DNA from: Flavobacterium ajazii
GTDB taxonomy: Bacteria > Bacteroidota > Bacteroidia > Flavobacteriales > Flavobacteriaceae
Reading direction: 5' to 3'
NCBI RefSeq assembly: GCF_010614725.1
Contig: NZ_JAAEHL010000009.1
Coordinates: 1-64,000 of the forward strand
Length of the DNA stretch: 64,000 nt
The first letter of the stretch is position 1, and the number at the start of each line of letters is the position of its first letter. The position numbers and the translations under genes were made by a program. Below the pieces are notes generated by a model, which was not told where the DNA came from, ran no database searches, and saw nothing but the letters and a program-made list of their open reading frames with translations. Of the stretch, positions 1-10,000 are shown in pieces.

Positions 1-380
1 TCTGCCGGGGTATAAGTCGTTCCTGAGATGCTTCCGCCTCCTGAAACTACCGACCAAGTCCCTCCTGCCGGTGTAGCCGATAAGGATTTGGTTGTATTCT
101 CACAAATTGCTGTTGTTGAAGTCGTATTGCTGGCTGTACCTGAAAAAGCATTCACAGTGAAAGTTGCATCGGAACTTCTAGCGGCACATGATCCGTTGGC
201 TGCAACCGTGTAGCGGATTGTTACCGGTGTATCTACTGTTACATTTGCCGGAGTATAAGTAGTCCCTGAGATACTTCCTCCTCCTGAAACTATCGACCAG
301 GTTCCGCCTGCCGGTGTCGCTGACAAGGATTTGGTGGTATTCTCACAAATTGCTGTTGTTGAAGTGGTATTGCTTGGGGT
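1..380 (-). repeat. In-frame 243-bp tandem repeat within the partial surface protein
   Basis: The string CACAAATTGCTGTTGTTGAA occurs at 101 and again at 344, exactly 243 bp (81 codons) apart. The flanking 60-100 bases are also nearly identical. The protein unit carries the pattern TTSTTAICENT-KSLSATPAGGTWS. The array probably continues past the left edge. Such high nucleotide identity suggests recent duplication and possible unit-number variation. Confidence 0.8.
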
Positions 381-1988
381 ACCAGAACTGGTATTTACAA
401 CCACAGTCCTTGTAACTGTTATTGCCAGACTGCAAGTTCCATTACTTACATTAGTTAAATTTAATGTAGTACTAGGTGAAACTCCTAATGTCGTCACAGT
501 TACAGTGCCTCCTGAACCTATTGTTGCTGTACCTGAAACTGCTCCTGAGTAAGTCACTACATCTCCAGCTGTACCTGTAATCGTGAAAACAGCATTACTC
601 CCTGTACAAATTGGAGTCGGCGAAGTCAGAGTTGGGGTTGTTAAAACGCACAAATTTGCAACCCTGGAAGTGGGTCCGCAAGCCAAATTACTCTGTTTAA
701 CTAAATCCCTATATTTATAGCTATTCATTGCTGCAGTAGCCGCTGTGATAGTTAAAGTAGCAGTTGTTGCTCCAGAATAAACACCTCCATTGGTAATGTT
801 GGTCCAAGTAGTACCATTATTTGTGCTCACTTGCCATTGATGTTCTGTTGTTCCTGAACCTGAGGTTGTAACAGTGGTTGTAAATGTTGTATTTCCTCCT
901 GCCAATACAGATTGATCTGCGGGTGTCGCAGCATTTAAAACACTTGAAACACCACCACCAACAGTTACATTTGTATAACTTCCTGTATAAGAAGCCGCAA
1001 CCGGTCCGGTTACAAGTCCTGTACTGCTAACCGTTGGAGTCCCTATACCATAAACACCTCCATCATTACCATCGGCAGAAGCTAAATGATAATACTCATT
1101 AGCATCAGAACAGCCATCGTTATCGGAATCTAAATCAAATTTATTTGCAATTCCATCACCATCACTATCACACTCCCCTATCAAACTGGCATTATCAAAA
1201 TTAATAGCATTATCCATTGATACCACATATGAATAAGTACCAGCAGGTAAACTTACCGTACCTTCAATAAAGGTCCAGCTAGTATTATTTGTAACTGAAA
1301 TATTACCAGTGGTAGCTCTTACAGTTCCCCCTGTTCCAGTACCATTTACAATTCTTATAGATCCTATACCTGTTGCAGGAGCAGGATTACCACTAGCAAT
1401 ATTTCTTGAAGAGAAAAATCCACTAAAAGTTAATAAAGTAGTTCCTGATCCTGTTATTGTAAAGGTTTGATAAAAATCATTAGAACCATTAGCTATATCT
1501 AAATAATGTTGGGGAGTATTAAGATTAGCCAACCCTGGATCTGCACTGCTCTCTGGCCCAAAACCATTTCCGTATACATAAGGACCTGGCCCATCAACTT
1601 TAACTACATTTGCATTACTTGTACCTCCCAGTACCCAAGGAGCTATATTTACACCTATGTTATTTCCATTGTTTAGTCCTGTAAGATTTTCAAAACTTCC
1701 TGATAAGATTAAGTTATTACACTCATCAGTATCTAAAATTCCATCATTATCATCATCCAAATCCTGAGAATTGACTATACCATCTCCATCAAAATCATCC
1801 GAAGGACCGTATTGAGCATTTGCCGAAACAATAAAACAGAATAGTATAGCTGTTAGTGTTGTTTTTGAAATTAAAACTGATTCTATTTTTTTTATCAAAT
1901 TATTATTTCCTATTCTACAATTGCATAAAGACGATGCAATTTTTTTGAAAACGATAAAAAACACATTAAAAAAAGTAAAATTATACAT
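1..1988 (-). CDS. Giant repeat-containing surface protein, N-terminal part (3' end outside window)
   Basis: An open minus-strand frame runs from an ATG at 1988 to the left edge, so at least 662 residues are visible. A hydrophobic segment ending in SANA-Q lies about 60 residues in and looks like a signal peptide. A TTG about 30 residues downstream of the ATG, preceded by AGGA, may be the true start and would give a normal-length signal. After it come Asp-rich blocks (DFDGDGIVNSQDLDDDNDG and later DSDGDGIANKFDLDSDNDG) typical of thrombospondin type 3-like calcium-binding repeats. A lectin/Ig-like region and serial Ig-like domains follow, ending in an 81-residue tandem repeat at the window edge. 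The make-up suggests a T9SS-exported adhesin, but any C-terminal sorting domain lies outside. It has the same style as the 6,813-residue protein at 7-27.5 kb. Function is inferred from architecture only. Confidence 0.8.
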   Translation of the reverse strand, partial: MYNFTFFNVFFIVFKKIASSLCNCRIGNNNLIKKIESVLISKTTLTAILFCFIVSANAQYGPSDDFDGDGIVNSQDLDDDNDGILDTDECNNLILSGSFENLTGLNNGNNIGVNIAPWVLGGTSNANVVKVDGPGPYVYGNGFGPESSADPGLANLNTPQHYLDIANGSNDFYQTFTITGSGTTLLTFSGFFSSRNIASGNPAPATGIGSIRIVNGTGTGGTVRATTGNISVTNNTSWTFIEGTVSLPAGTYSYVVSMDNAINFDNASLIGECDSDGDGIANKFDLDSDNDGCSDANEYYHLASADGNDGGVYGIGTPTVSSTGLVTGPVAASYTGSYTNVTVGGGVSSVLNAATPADQSVLAGGNTTFTTTVTTSGSGTTEHQWQVSTNNGTTWTNITNGGVYSGATTATLTITAATAAMNSYKYRDLVKQSNLACGPTSRVANLCVLTTPTLTSPTPICTGSNAVFTITGTAGDVVTYSGAVSGTATIGSGGTVTVTTLGVSPSTTLNLTNVSNGTCSLAITVTRTVVVNTSSGTPSNTTSTTAICENTTKSLSATPAGGTWSIVSGGGSISGTTYTPANVTVDTPVTIRYTVAANGSCAARSSDATFTVNAFSGTASNTTSTTAICENTTKSLSATPAGGTWSVVSGGGSISGTTYTPA

Positions 1989-3167
1989 AGGCGTTTAGAT
2001 TTGGAAAGTGAACTAAAATCCAAAATAAATATTTAGAAAAGAATAGCTTTTTGAAGGGAAAATAAAGTGTTTACGAAAAAAATATTTCGTGAAAGCAGAA
2101 GCTTAATTATAGTAGGTATCATAAAACAGAATAAGGACCGACAATAGTTTTTGTTTAATAATCAGTAGTTTGAGTTGCACAAAACTAAATAAACCCTGAA
2201 TTAATAAATATCTTAATCGGTAATCTACTTGAATAAACGTCGAAATACGTTTTTAAAAAAGAATACGTAACTTTTTATTTACAAATAAATGTTAATTATC
2301 AATGTTTATAAGGTGATTGGTAATAAACAGCTGGAGCCGGTAAATCTAATTTTAGATAACATAGCATATTAAAAAACAGAACAAATCAATCAATTTTAAG
2401 AAATAAAGTAACTCATTTTGAGTCAAAAAACTAAAACAACGATTGGTTAACAACTAAAAACAAACACTTTTACTTTTACGGAAAAATCGTGGCCTTTCAG
2501 TTTTGATAATCATATATTTTAACTCTAAAAGGACTAATAAACTACCTTCTGCAATTTCAGGATAAATTATTCTACAAACCGACTTCAAAACAAGCTATTT
2601 TGTTTAAATTCTGCATAAAATGGTCCGAGAATTGTACTGTTCCAGCTACAATAAAAAAGATAAAACCTGAAAAATCTTATTCTCAGGCTTTTTTGTGATT
2701 CAACAAATTTTACTTTTCTTCCCTAAATTTAAAACCCAATGTTTACAACAAAAACTGGTTCATGCTTAGTCAAGTAAATCTAAAAAACAAAACTACAAAC
2801 TAATACTTCTTTATATAGTCAGCATTGATTTTCAATTAAAGTGTTTTAATACCAGAAATCAATGTTGCATTTTCGCTTAATTGGTTGCAAATTAAAATGT
2901 GAAACAACCTTTTCTCTTAAAAATTCTGTCCCCTATTATTTTAAAGTTAATTTCGATACACACTATGATATAGGAATCAACATTATAATATATAATAACT
3001 TAAAATAAGATATTACCATGAAAAAAGCATCGAAAACAGCAGTCAGGTTTTTATTTTTTATAACCTTAAATTTACAGCAATGCTAAAACTTCCGGAATCG
3101 CTGGATAAAAAAATCTACAATAGAAGAGATCATATTTTTCTGTTTTCTGTTTTCTACACTTCTAATT
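1989..3167. other. 1.18-kb AT-rich intergenic region
   Basis: No convincing gene is seen. It lies between the divergent surface-protein gene and the DUF2490-like gene, so it must hold both promoters, but no clear TAnnTTTG box could be fixed. One short reading frame at 3018-3086 codes for 22 residues resembling a truncated signal peptide (MKKASKTAVRFLFFITLNLQ). It may be the stump of a lost gene. A terminator-like hairpin sits at 2664-2696. Confidence 0.6.
2664..2696 (+). terminator. Possible rho-independent terminator without an obvious upstream gene
   Basis: The short stem CCTGA/TCAGG is followed directly by CTTTTTTG on the plus strand. No plus-strand gene precedes it within 600 bases, so it may end a small unrecognised transcript or be a relic. 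Confidence 0.4.
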
Positions 3168-3974
3168 ATGAGCCAATTTAAAAGAGTTTTCATTTCTTTA
3201 TGTGCAATATTAACTGCACAAATTTCAAGAGCACAGCTGGATCCACCTTATACAATTGGATTCATTCCGGCTTCTATAACAGAAGGGGATATTGCTTTTC
3301 CAATATATGAAAAATGGAACTTAAGTGGCCAGACTGATGTACAATTGGTGACTCAGGGTACTTATGACACTAAAAATCCTTTTGAATATACACAGCGAGT
3401 GGTTGTAAGACCGTGGCTGATATATTCTGGTTTTAAAAATATTAAATTGTGGCTGGGATATGCGCACAATCAGAAATATGCCGTTGAAGAAATGGGAAAT
3501 TATGAAACACTCGAAAACCGCTTGATCATAATGAGCACCTTTTCACAAAATATGCCGAGAGGGAATATGTTTGAACAGGTTCGTTTTGAAACCAAATTTT
3601 TTGATGACCGAAACGGGGTTCATCAAACGATACCAAGAATTCGAATGAGATTTGGCGTAAATCATTTTCTTCCTGAAAGTAAGAGTAAAGCATTATTTTT
3701 AGCTCCAAACATAGGTTACTACGCAGAGCTGATGCTTAAATTCGCCTCAAAAGATTATGCGAAAGAGAATTTTGACATTTTCAGATTGTCAGTATATTAT
3801 ACGGCAGGAATTACTCCAAATATTCATTTTTTGGCTGGAGTAATCGGGCAAATGCAGCTTCGCACAAATGGAACTCAATTCGATATTTACTATGGACCAA
3901 TGGTATCTGTTAAATACAGTATTAAACCCAAAGAAAGAGAAACTTTTGACAGTGTAGATGGGGGAGCGGATTAA
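3168..3974 (+). CDS. DUF2490-like outer-membrane protein
   Basis: 268 residues starting with a signal peptide ending near SRA-Q (residue 22). The mature part alternates aromatic and polar residues as in a small outer-membrane beta-barrel. It has the arrangement seen in DUF2490 proteins: an ENR...Q segment, then an EQVRFETKF strand and a PRIRMRFGVNHFL strand, then an FDIYYGP-type end. No enzyme motif is present. The role of the family is unknown. The gene stands alone on the plus strand and converges with the OmpA-family gene that ends at 4176. The family assignment is by pattern and is moderately sure; the outer-membrane location is inferred. Confidence 0.65.
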   Translation: MSQFKRVFISLCAILTAQISRAQLDPPYTIGFIPASITEGDIAFPIYEKWNLSGQTDVQLVTQGTYDTKNPFEYTQRVVVRPWLIYSGFKNIKLWLGYAHNQKYAVEEMGNYETLENRLIIMSTFSQNMPRGNMFEQVRFETKFFDDRNGVHQTIPRIRMRFGVNHFLPESKSKALFLAPNIGYYAELMLKFASKDYAKENFDIFRLSVYYTAGITPNIHFLAGVIGQMQLRTNGTQFDIYYGPMVSVKYSIKPKERETFDSVDGGAD

Positions 3975-4175
3975 TCTGTGCCTTTCTATTTTTTAAGAAA
4001 TTAGGCCTCAATCAGTTAATACCTAGCTTGCTTTTATTTATCCTTACACTGCCAAAAAATTAAGTATCTTCGTGTACGATCCATACTTTATTAATACATT
4101 TCCATAAAGCATTTTTTTATACAGATAAACAAAACTTTTTATAATGCAAATAAAGTTTAGGTATCTTATAAATAC

Positions 4176-6098
4176 TTAAATAGAGGTAATGATAAACTCA
4201 CTTCGTCTATTCTCCTGATGTTCCTCTTCGGTACATTTTACTCCGTCAGAACATTTGTTTACTAACTGAGTTTCTCCATACCCTCTTCCGGTCAGTCTTT
4301 CCGGATTTATACCGTTTCTTACTAGCCAGTATATAATAGATTTAGTTCTCTTATCTGATAAAATCTCGTTGTACTTAAATGTTGCCCGACTGTCTGTATG
4401 CGAACGGATATCAAGTTTAACAGAAGGATTCTCTTGTAAAACAACTAATATTTTTACCAAATCTACCGCTGCTTCCGGTCTGATATCTGACTTATCCAAA
4501 TCAAAATAAATCCTTTTAATTCCAAAACATTTTGCTAAATCACCTCCCACAACTAATTTACAGGCATCTTTATCTAAAGCGATAGGTAAATTGGTTTTGC
4601 CGTTTAATTTTGGTATTATAACATTAACTTCCTTTGTGATGTAATCCGGATTTTCGGTTCTTACGGAATAAGATTTTCCACATTCGACAGGAAAACTGTA
4701 AAATCCGGTTGATTCAGCAATGGTGGAGTTTTTGATAACCTGATTTTCATACAAAATGACTTTTGTTCCCGGCAGGATAATTTTGGTTTCAGCATCCGTT
4801 ATGATTCCGTTAAGTTCCTGAATACATTTTAGCTTTTTGGTTTCCAGAAATTTGTAAATATCATCACTCCCCTCTCCTCCTTCTTTATTTGAACTGAAAT
4901 ATCCTTTTCGGGAAACCGGATCGATGATATAGGCAAAATCATCCTGAGGGGAATTAACATCGGTACCTACATTCTGAATATTGCTTATGTTCCCGTTACT
5001 CTCAATCTGAGCCACAAAAACATCCAGTCCGCCAAGTCCTGGGTGACCGTCTGAAGCAAAATAAATTTCATTTTCAGATGTTACAAACGGAAATGTTTCT
5101 TTGCCTTCTGTATTAATCGCTTTTCCTAAATTTATCGGCTTTCCGTAGCTTGCATCTCCATTTATACTGACTTTATAAAGATCCGATTGTCCTATACTTC
5201 CGGGCATATCAGACGCAAAATATAATGTCTTTTCATCAGGGCTTAATGCAGGATGTGCAGTACTGTAATTGTCACTTGCAAATGGCAGGGCGCTTATATT
5301 AGTCCACTTATCATTTACCAGAGTAGCTTTATAAATTTTAACTAAGGTAACTTTTTTATCGTCTTTTCCTTTTTTACCATTTAGATAATTATTTCTGGTA
5401 AAATAAACTGTTTTTCCGTCTTTAGTAAATACAGGTGAAGCTTCATTAAATTTAGAATTCAAAGAAGTTTTAAACTTGGTTACCCGAGCAGAATCAACAT
5501 CAGCAGTATATAAATTGGTAAAATATTCTCCTGTCCATTTATGCTTGCGCTGCGTGAAATTACCGGTATCTCTTGCCGATGCAAAGTATATTTTATTCTT
5601 GTATATAAAAGTTCCATAATCTGAATATTTTGAATTGATTCCGGCGTTTTCTATAACATAACGTCCAGAATTTGCCTTAATCTGATCAAGATAACTCACA
5701 TTTTCGTCATAAAGCTTTGCTCTGCTGTCGGTTTGTTTTTTTGAGTTGAATTCATCCAGTATTTTGTTGGCCTGCTCTGTTTGTCCTGATGATTTTAAGG
5801 ATTGGGCATATCTGTAATAGTATTCAGATCCTATTTCATCAGTATTCATTGCAAACAGCTCTCCATACCATTTGGCAGCACTTTCAAAATGCGAGTTGAA
5901 GTAATGAGCGTTTCCCAGTTTTTTAAACAGCTCTTCCGATTTATACCCCTTTTCTGCTACTTTTTCGTAAATCTTTATAGCATCAATGTAAGCATAATTG
6001 TCGTAATCTTTGCCTGCAGTTTTTACTTTTGATTCCTGTGCATAACCGTTAAACGAAAAAATATTTATTATAATCAGGGATAGGATAAAATTTTTCAT
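4176..6098 (-). CDS. PorE-like OmpA-family protein (TPR, PD40 propeller, CRD, OmpA)
   Basis: 640 residues with signal peptide (cleavage near A20). In order there are TPR-like helices (about 25-140), a WD40/PD40-type beta-propeller (about 165-405, repeats such as SPVFTKDGKTVYFTRN and HPALSPDEKTLYFAS), a carboxypeptidase-regulatory-like beta domain (about 415-500), and a C-terminal OmpA domain (about 525-640). The OmpA domain keeps the peptidoglycan-contacting HTD (567-569) and NRR (630-632) motifs. This is the domain order known for PorE of the type IX secretion system. The gene is last of a three-gene operon with the giant adhesin and a PorP/SprF protein, 12 bp behind the latter. It probably anchors the SprF-like/adhesin complex to peptidoglycan. 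It may be a dedicated paralogue rather than the housekeeping PorE. Confidence 0.88.
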   Translation of the reverse strand: MKNFILSLIIINIFSFNGYAQESKVKTAGKDYDNYAYIDAIKIYEKVAEKGYKSEELFKKLGNAHYFNSHFESAAKWYGELFAMNTDEIGSEYYYRYAQSLKSSGQTEQANKILDEFNSKKQTDSRAKLYDENVSYLDQIKANSGRYVIENAGINSKYSDYGTFIYKNKIYFASARDTGNFTQRKHKWTGEYFTNLYTADVDSARVTKFKTSLNSKFNEASPVFTKDGKTVYFTRNNYLNGKKGKDDKKVTLVKIYKATLVNDKWTNISALPFASDNYSTAHPALSPDEKTLYFASDMPGSIGQSDLYKVSINGDASYGKPINLGKAINTEGKETFPFVTSENEIYFASDGHPGLGGLDVFVAQIESNGNISNIQNVGTDVNSPQDDFAYIIDPVSRKGYFSSNKEGGEGSDDIYKFLETKKLKCIQELNGIITDAETKIILPGTKVILYENQVIKNSTIAESTGFYSFPVECGKSYSVRTENPDYITKEVNVIIPKLNGKTNLPIALDKDACKLVVGGDLAKCFGIKRIYFDLDKSDIRPEAAVDLVKILVVLQENPSVKLDIRSHTDSRATFKYNEILSDKRTKSIIYWLVRNGINPERLTGRGYGETQLVNKCSDGVKCTEEEHQENRRSEFIITSI

Positions 6099-6110
6099 AA
6101 CCTTTATTTT

Positions 6111-7028
6111 TTAGAAAAAACGAGGAGTTGTCATTTTGCCGTTGTTTTTGAAGAATTCGTAACGCAGGAAAATTTCGTGTGATCCTGAATTGTAATTATT
6201 AAGGTTGCTGGTTTCACGATCATAACCATAACCTATATAAAGTCCATCAGTAATCTGGAATCCAACCATAGCGCTCAATGAAGCGCTCCATCTGTAAGCA
6301 GCACCCAGTACAAATTTGTCCACAAACATAAAATTTGCCGAAATGTCAACCTGAAGCGGTGCTCCTTGTACCATTTTAGCCAAAACTGCAGGCTTGAATT
6401 TGAAATATTCATAATGATCCAGATTGAAGACATACCCACCCATTAAATAATAATTGATTTTGTCTTTGTAAATAGCAATGTCATCGTCATCATAACGGTT
6501 TGTTTCTATGAAATTGGGTACCGAAAAACCAATATAAGCCTTGTCAGAATGCCAGTAAACACCTGCTCCTACATTGGGTGAGAATTTATTGTCGAGATCC
6601 TGAAACTGTGGATCGCCCTGATCTTCGGGATTTAGTTTACTGATATCCAGATTGAATAAATTAGCGGTTCCCTTGATTCCAAAAGAAAGCTTAAAATCTG
6701 CAGATACCTGCACGGTGTAGGATACATCTGCAGAAAAATTGTTCTCATTGGTAGGTCCTATTTTATCATTTACGAGCGAAACCCCAACACCCAATCTACT
6801 ATTGTTTATAGGAGTATTGACAGAAAAACTACTGGTTTCAGGAGCTCCGTCCAGACCAACCCATTGTGTACGATACAGACCGAAAATACTCAATGCTCCA
6901 CGAGAACCCGCATAAGCAGGGTTTATATTGATGGTGTTGTACATGTATTGTGTGTACTGAGCATCCTGCTGTGCAAAACACGAAGCTGTTACAAACATAA
7001 CGACCAAAGAAAATAGTTTAGTTCTCAT
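6111..7028 (-). CDS. PorP/SprF-family type IX secretion membrane protein
   Basis: 305 residues with signal peptide (cleavage after about A19, before QQDAQYTQ). The conserved family start is clear: QYTQYMYNTININPAYAGS. The rest reads as an outer-membrane beta-barrel (AYIGFSVPNF, DGLYIGYGYD). PorP/SprF proteins are needed for export or attachment of type-B T9SS substrates and are usually encoded beside their adhesin. In Flavobacterium johnsoniae SprF serves SprB. Here the gene sits 50 bp downstream of the giant type-B adhesin and 12 bp upstream of the PorE-like gene, so it is very likely that adhesin's partner. Normal length, no oddities. Confidence 0.93.
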   Translation of the reverse strand: MRTKLFSLVVMFVTASCFAQQDAQYTQYMYNTININPAYAGSRGALSIFGLYRTQWVGLDGAPETSSFSVNTPINNSRLGVGVSLVNDKIGPTNENNFSADVSYTVQVSADFKLSFGIKGTANLFNLDISKLNPEDQGDPQFQDLDNKFSPNVGAGVYWHSDKAYIGFSVPNFIETNRYDDDDIAIYKDKINYYLMGGYVFNLDHYEYFKFKPAVLAKMVQGAPLQVDISANFMFVDKFVLGAAYRWSASLSAMVGFQITDGLYIGYGYDRETSNLNNYNSGSHEIFLRYEFFKNNGKMTTPRFF

Positions 7029-7078
7029 AGCAGATAATTTATTTTTCGATTATTATCATTTTTTATATAGTGCATATA

Positions 7079-10000
7079 TCAATTATTTCCTGATAAATAC
7101 AGGTATCCTGTTTTGCTTACGGGTTCATTTAAATATGTTGTGTAAGTAATAACATAGAAATACGTACCGTCTGGTAATCCTTTTTGTTTAGCGACAGTTG
7201 CCCTTCCTTCAGAAATTCCTCTAAAGGCTACTGCATCATTATCGTAACCGTAAGCATCATAAACTAAAACTCCCCAGCGATCATAAATTTGTACATAAGC
7301 ATTTGGATAACATTCGATTCCGTCGATTTTAAATACTTCGTTTTTACCATCACCATTTGGAGAAACAGCATTATGAATTGTAACCAGACAGGCATTTAAA
7401 GGCAATACTGTAGGATCATCTTCCAGATTAGAATTATCATCAGAAAGATCTGTTGCCATTACTCCGTCCGGACTTACAGACTCTGCAACGGCCTGATTTT
7501 CTACTTTTCCTAATTCAATATCTGCTGCTGTTAAAACATAAGTTCCTGTAAATGCAGTAGTATTTGTTTCTCCTTGTTTCAAAATAATTGGACCACCTGT
7601 TATTTTCATTCCGGGTTTAGGATCTTTTACAACAACATTTACCAAAACAACATTTCCGGTATTGGTTACAGTAAAACTGTAAGTAACAGTTTCTCCAATT
7701 TCTGCATAACCATTTTTGTTTTCATCATTAAATAATGCCGTTTTAATGACTGCGATTGATGGCTGAAGTGTTAAGTCAATTACTGTCGGGTCATCATCAC
7801 CTGGCAAAGTAGGATCTGTACTGTCTGAAACATCTGTAACAGGATCTCCTTGCGGATCATCTCCAATAGCCAGCGCCGTATTAATTACCTCTCCGTTTGC
7901 AACATCAGCCACAGTAACCGTATAAGATGCTGTTGCGGTTCCTGTTGCGCCTGGTGCCAATGTACTTGGTGTCACGGTGATTGAACTGGATGATAACATT
8001 GGATCTGTAATCTCAACATTGGTCAAAATAACGTTTCCGGTGTTTCTTACTGTGAAGTTATAGTTGATTACAGAACCAACTCCTCCACTGCCGGTCAATT
8101 GTCCGCCTTTAATTAATGTTAATTCTTTAAACTGAGTAACAGGTGTAACTGTCGGATCGTTATCCCCAATAAGAGTTGGATCATTACTATCGGATAAATC
8201 CTGAATAGTACTTCCTGTGACAGGCTGAGCGGTAACCAAAGCCTGATTTACGACAAAACCTAAATTGATATCAGCTTGTGTCAGAATGTAAGTCCCTGTA
8301 TAAGCTGTCACATTCACCTGACCTACCGCAAGCGTAATCGGACTTCCTGAAATGGTTGCTTTTGGATCTGTAACCGTTACATTGTTTAGATTTATTGTTC
8401 CTGTATTGGTAATACGGAAAGAATAACGAATCAACTCTCCAGGCTGTGCATAACCATCTCCGTTTGTATCTGAGAAAACTCCTTGTTTAATTAATGTAAC
8501 AGATAGCTGAACTACAGTTATTTTTATAACTGCCTGATCGCAGTTTGTCGCATTCAGATTTTCACAAATTTGATACACAATAGTATAAATACCTGATGAT
8601 GTGCCGGCAGGAACATTTACCAATCCTGTAGCAGTATTTAATACAGGAACTGCTCCTCCTGAAATTGCATCAGCAGGTGACAAGACACTAATTGTAATTT
8701 GTGATAAAGCTGGTGTCGCATTATCTAATAAATCGTTTGTTAAAACATTTGCAACATTTACAGCTCCGTCCAGCCCGTTAATTCCCGTTGCGGAATCGTC
8801 ATTTGCAATAATTGATCCTGAAACAACCGTTACAATAATATCTGCCTGGCTGCAATTCGTTGGATTTAAAATTTCACAAATTTCATATCTGATTGTATAT
8901 GTTCCGCTTGGCGTACCTGCCGGAACACTTACACTTCCGTTAACAGTATTCAATGTTGGAACAGGTCCCGCATTAATTGGTGTTGCCGGCGTCACAACAT
9001 TCATAGTGATTTCAGCCAATTGAGCTGCAACTCCATTAAGATTATCATTTGTTATGGCATTAATCACATTAGCCTGACCCTCAAAGCCATTGATGTTTAG
9101 CACTGTATCATTATTTGCTTCGATTGCAGTCGCTGTAACGGTAATGAATACCATTGCATCATCAAAATTTGACGGATTTAAATTCTCTGTAATTCGATAC
9201 TGAATTCGATATATTCCTGCTGGTGTTTGAGGAGGAACACTTACAATTCCGGTAGCAACATCTAAAACCGGCACATTTGGGCTGCCGTTTACAGGATCAG
9301 CAGGATCCAGAACCGTAATGGTAATCTGACTGATGTTAATAGCCACTTTTGCTTTTTTAGACGTAATCGAAGAATCATCAAAAGAGTCGTTACTTAAAAC
9401 ATTCAGTGCATTTACAGATCCTGTATACCCATTTACATTAAGATCAATGTCGTTATTAGCTACAATTTGTGCAGCATTTACCTGAATTACAATATCTGCC
9501 TCACTACAATTTGCAGGATTTAATTTTTCGCAAATACTATAATGAATCGTATATGTTCCTCCTGAAGTTCCTGCCGGTACATCTACCCTTCCGTTTGTTA
9601 TATTTAATACCGGAACAGGGTTTCCTGATACATAATTTGCAGGTGTTGTTGTAGTTATTGATGAAATATTAATTTGAGACAACTGAGCTGCTGCCCCGTT
9701 TAACAAGTCATTTGTAATTGCATTTACCACATTGGCTGCGCCGGTGTATCCGTTAATGTTTGCTGCATTATCATCAACTGCAAGAATTAATGGGCTTATG
9801 ACTGTAATATAAACAGTCGCATCATTACAATTCGCAGGATTCAATTTTTCACAGATATGATATTTAATTTCATAATTTCCTGCCGGAGTACCTGCCAAAA
9901 TACTTACTTTTCCGGTAAGAGGTTCTAATACCGGAACTGGTCCACCGTTGATTGGCGCAGCCGGAACATCTACAGAAACAGTAACATTGTTTAAAGTTGT

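Noticed and set aside
2616..2662. tRNA-like 3' end (GGTCCGAGAATT...GTTCCAGC)
   Set aside because: No matching acceptor, D or anticodon arms can be folded upstream.
3018..3086. 22-residue frame resembling a signal peptide
   Set aside because: Too short, with no continuation; kept only as a note in the intergenic entry.
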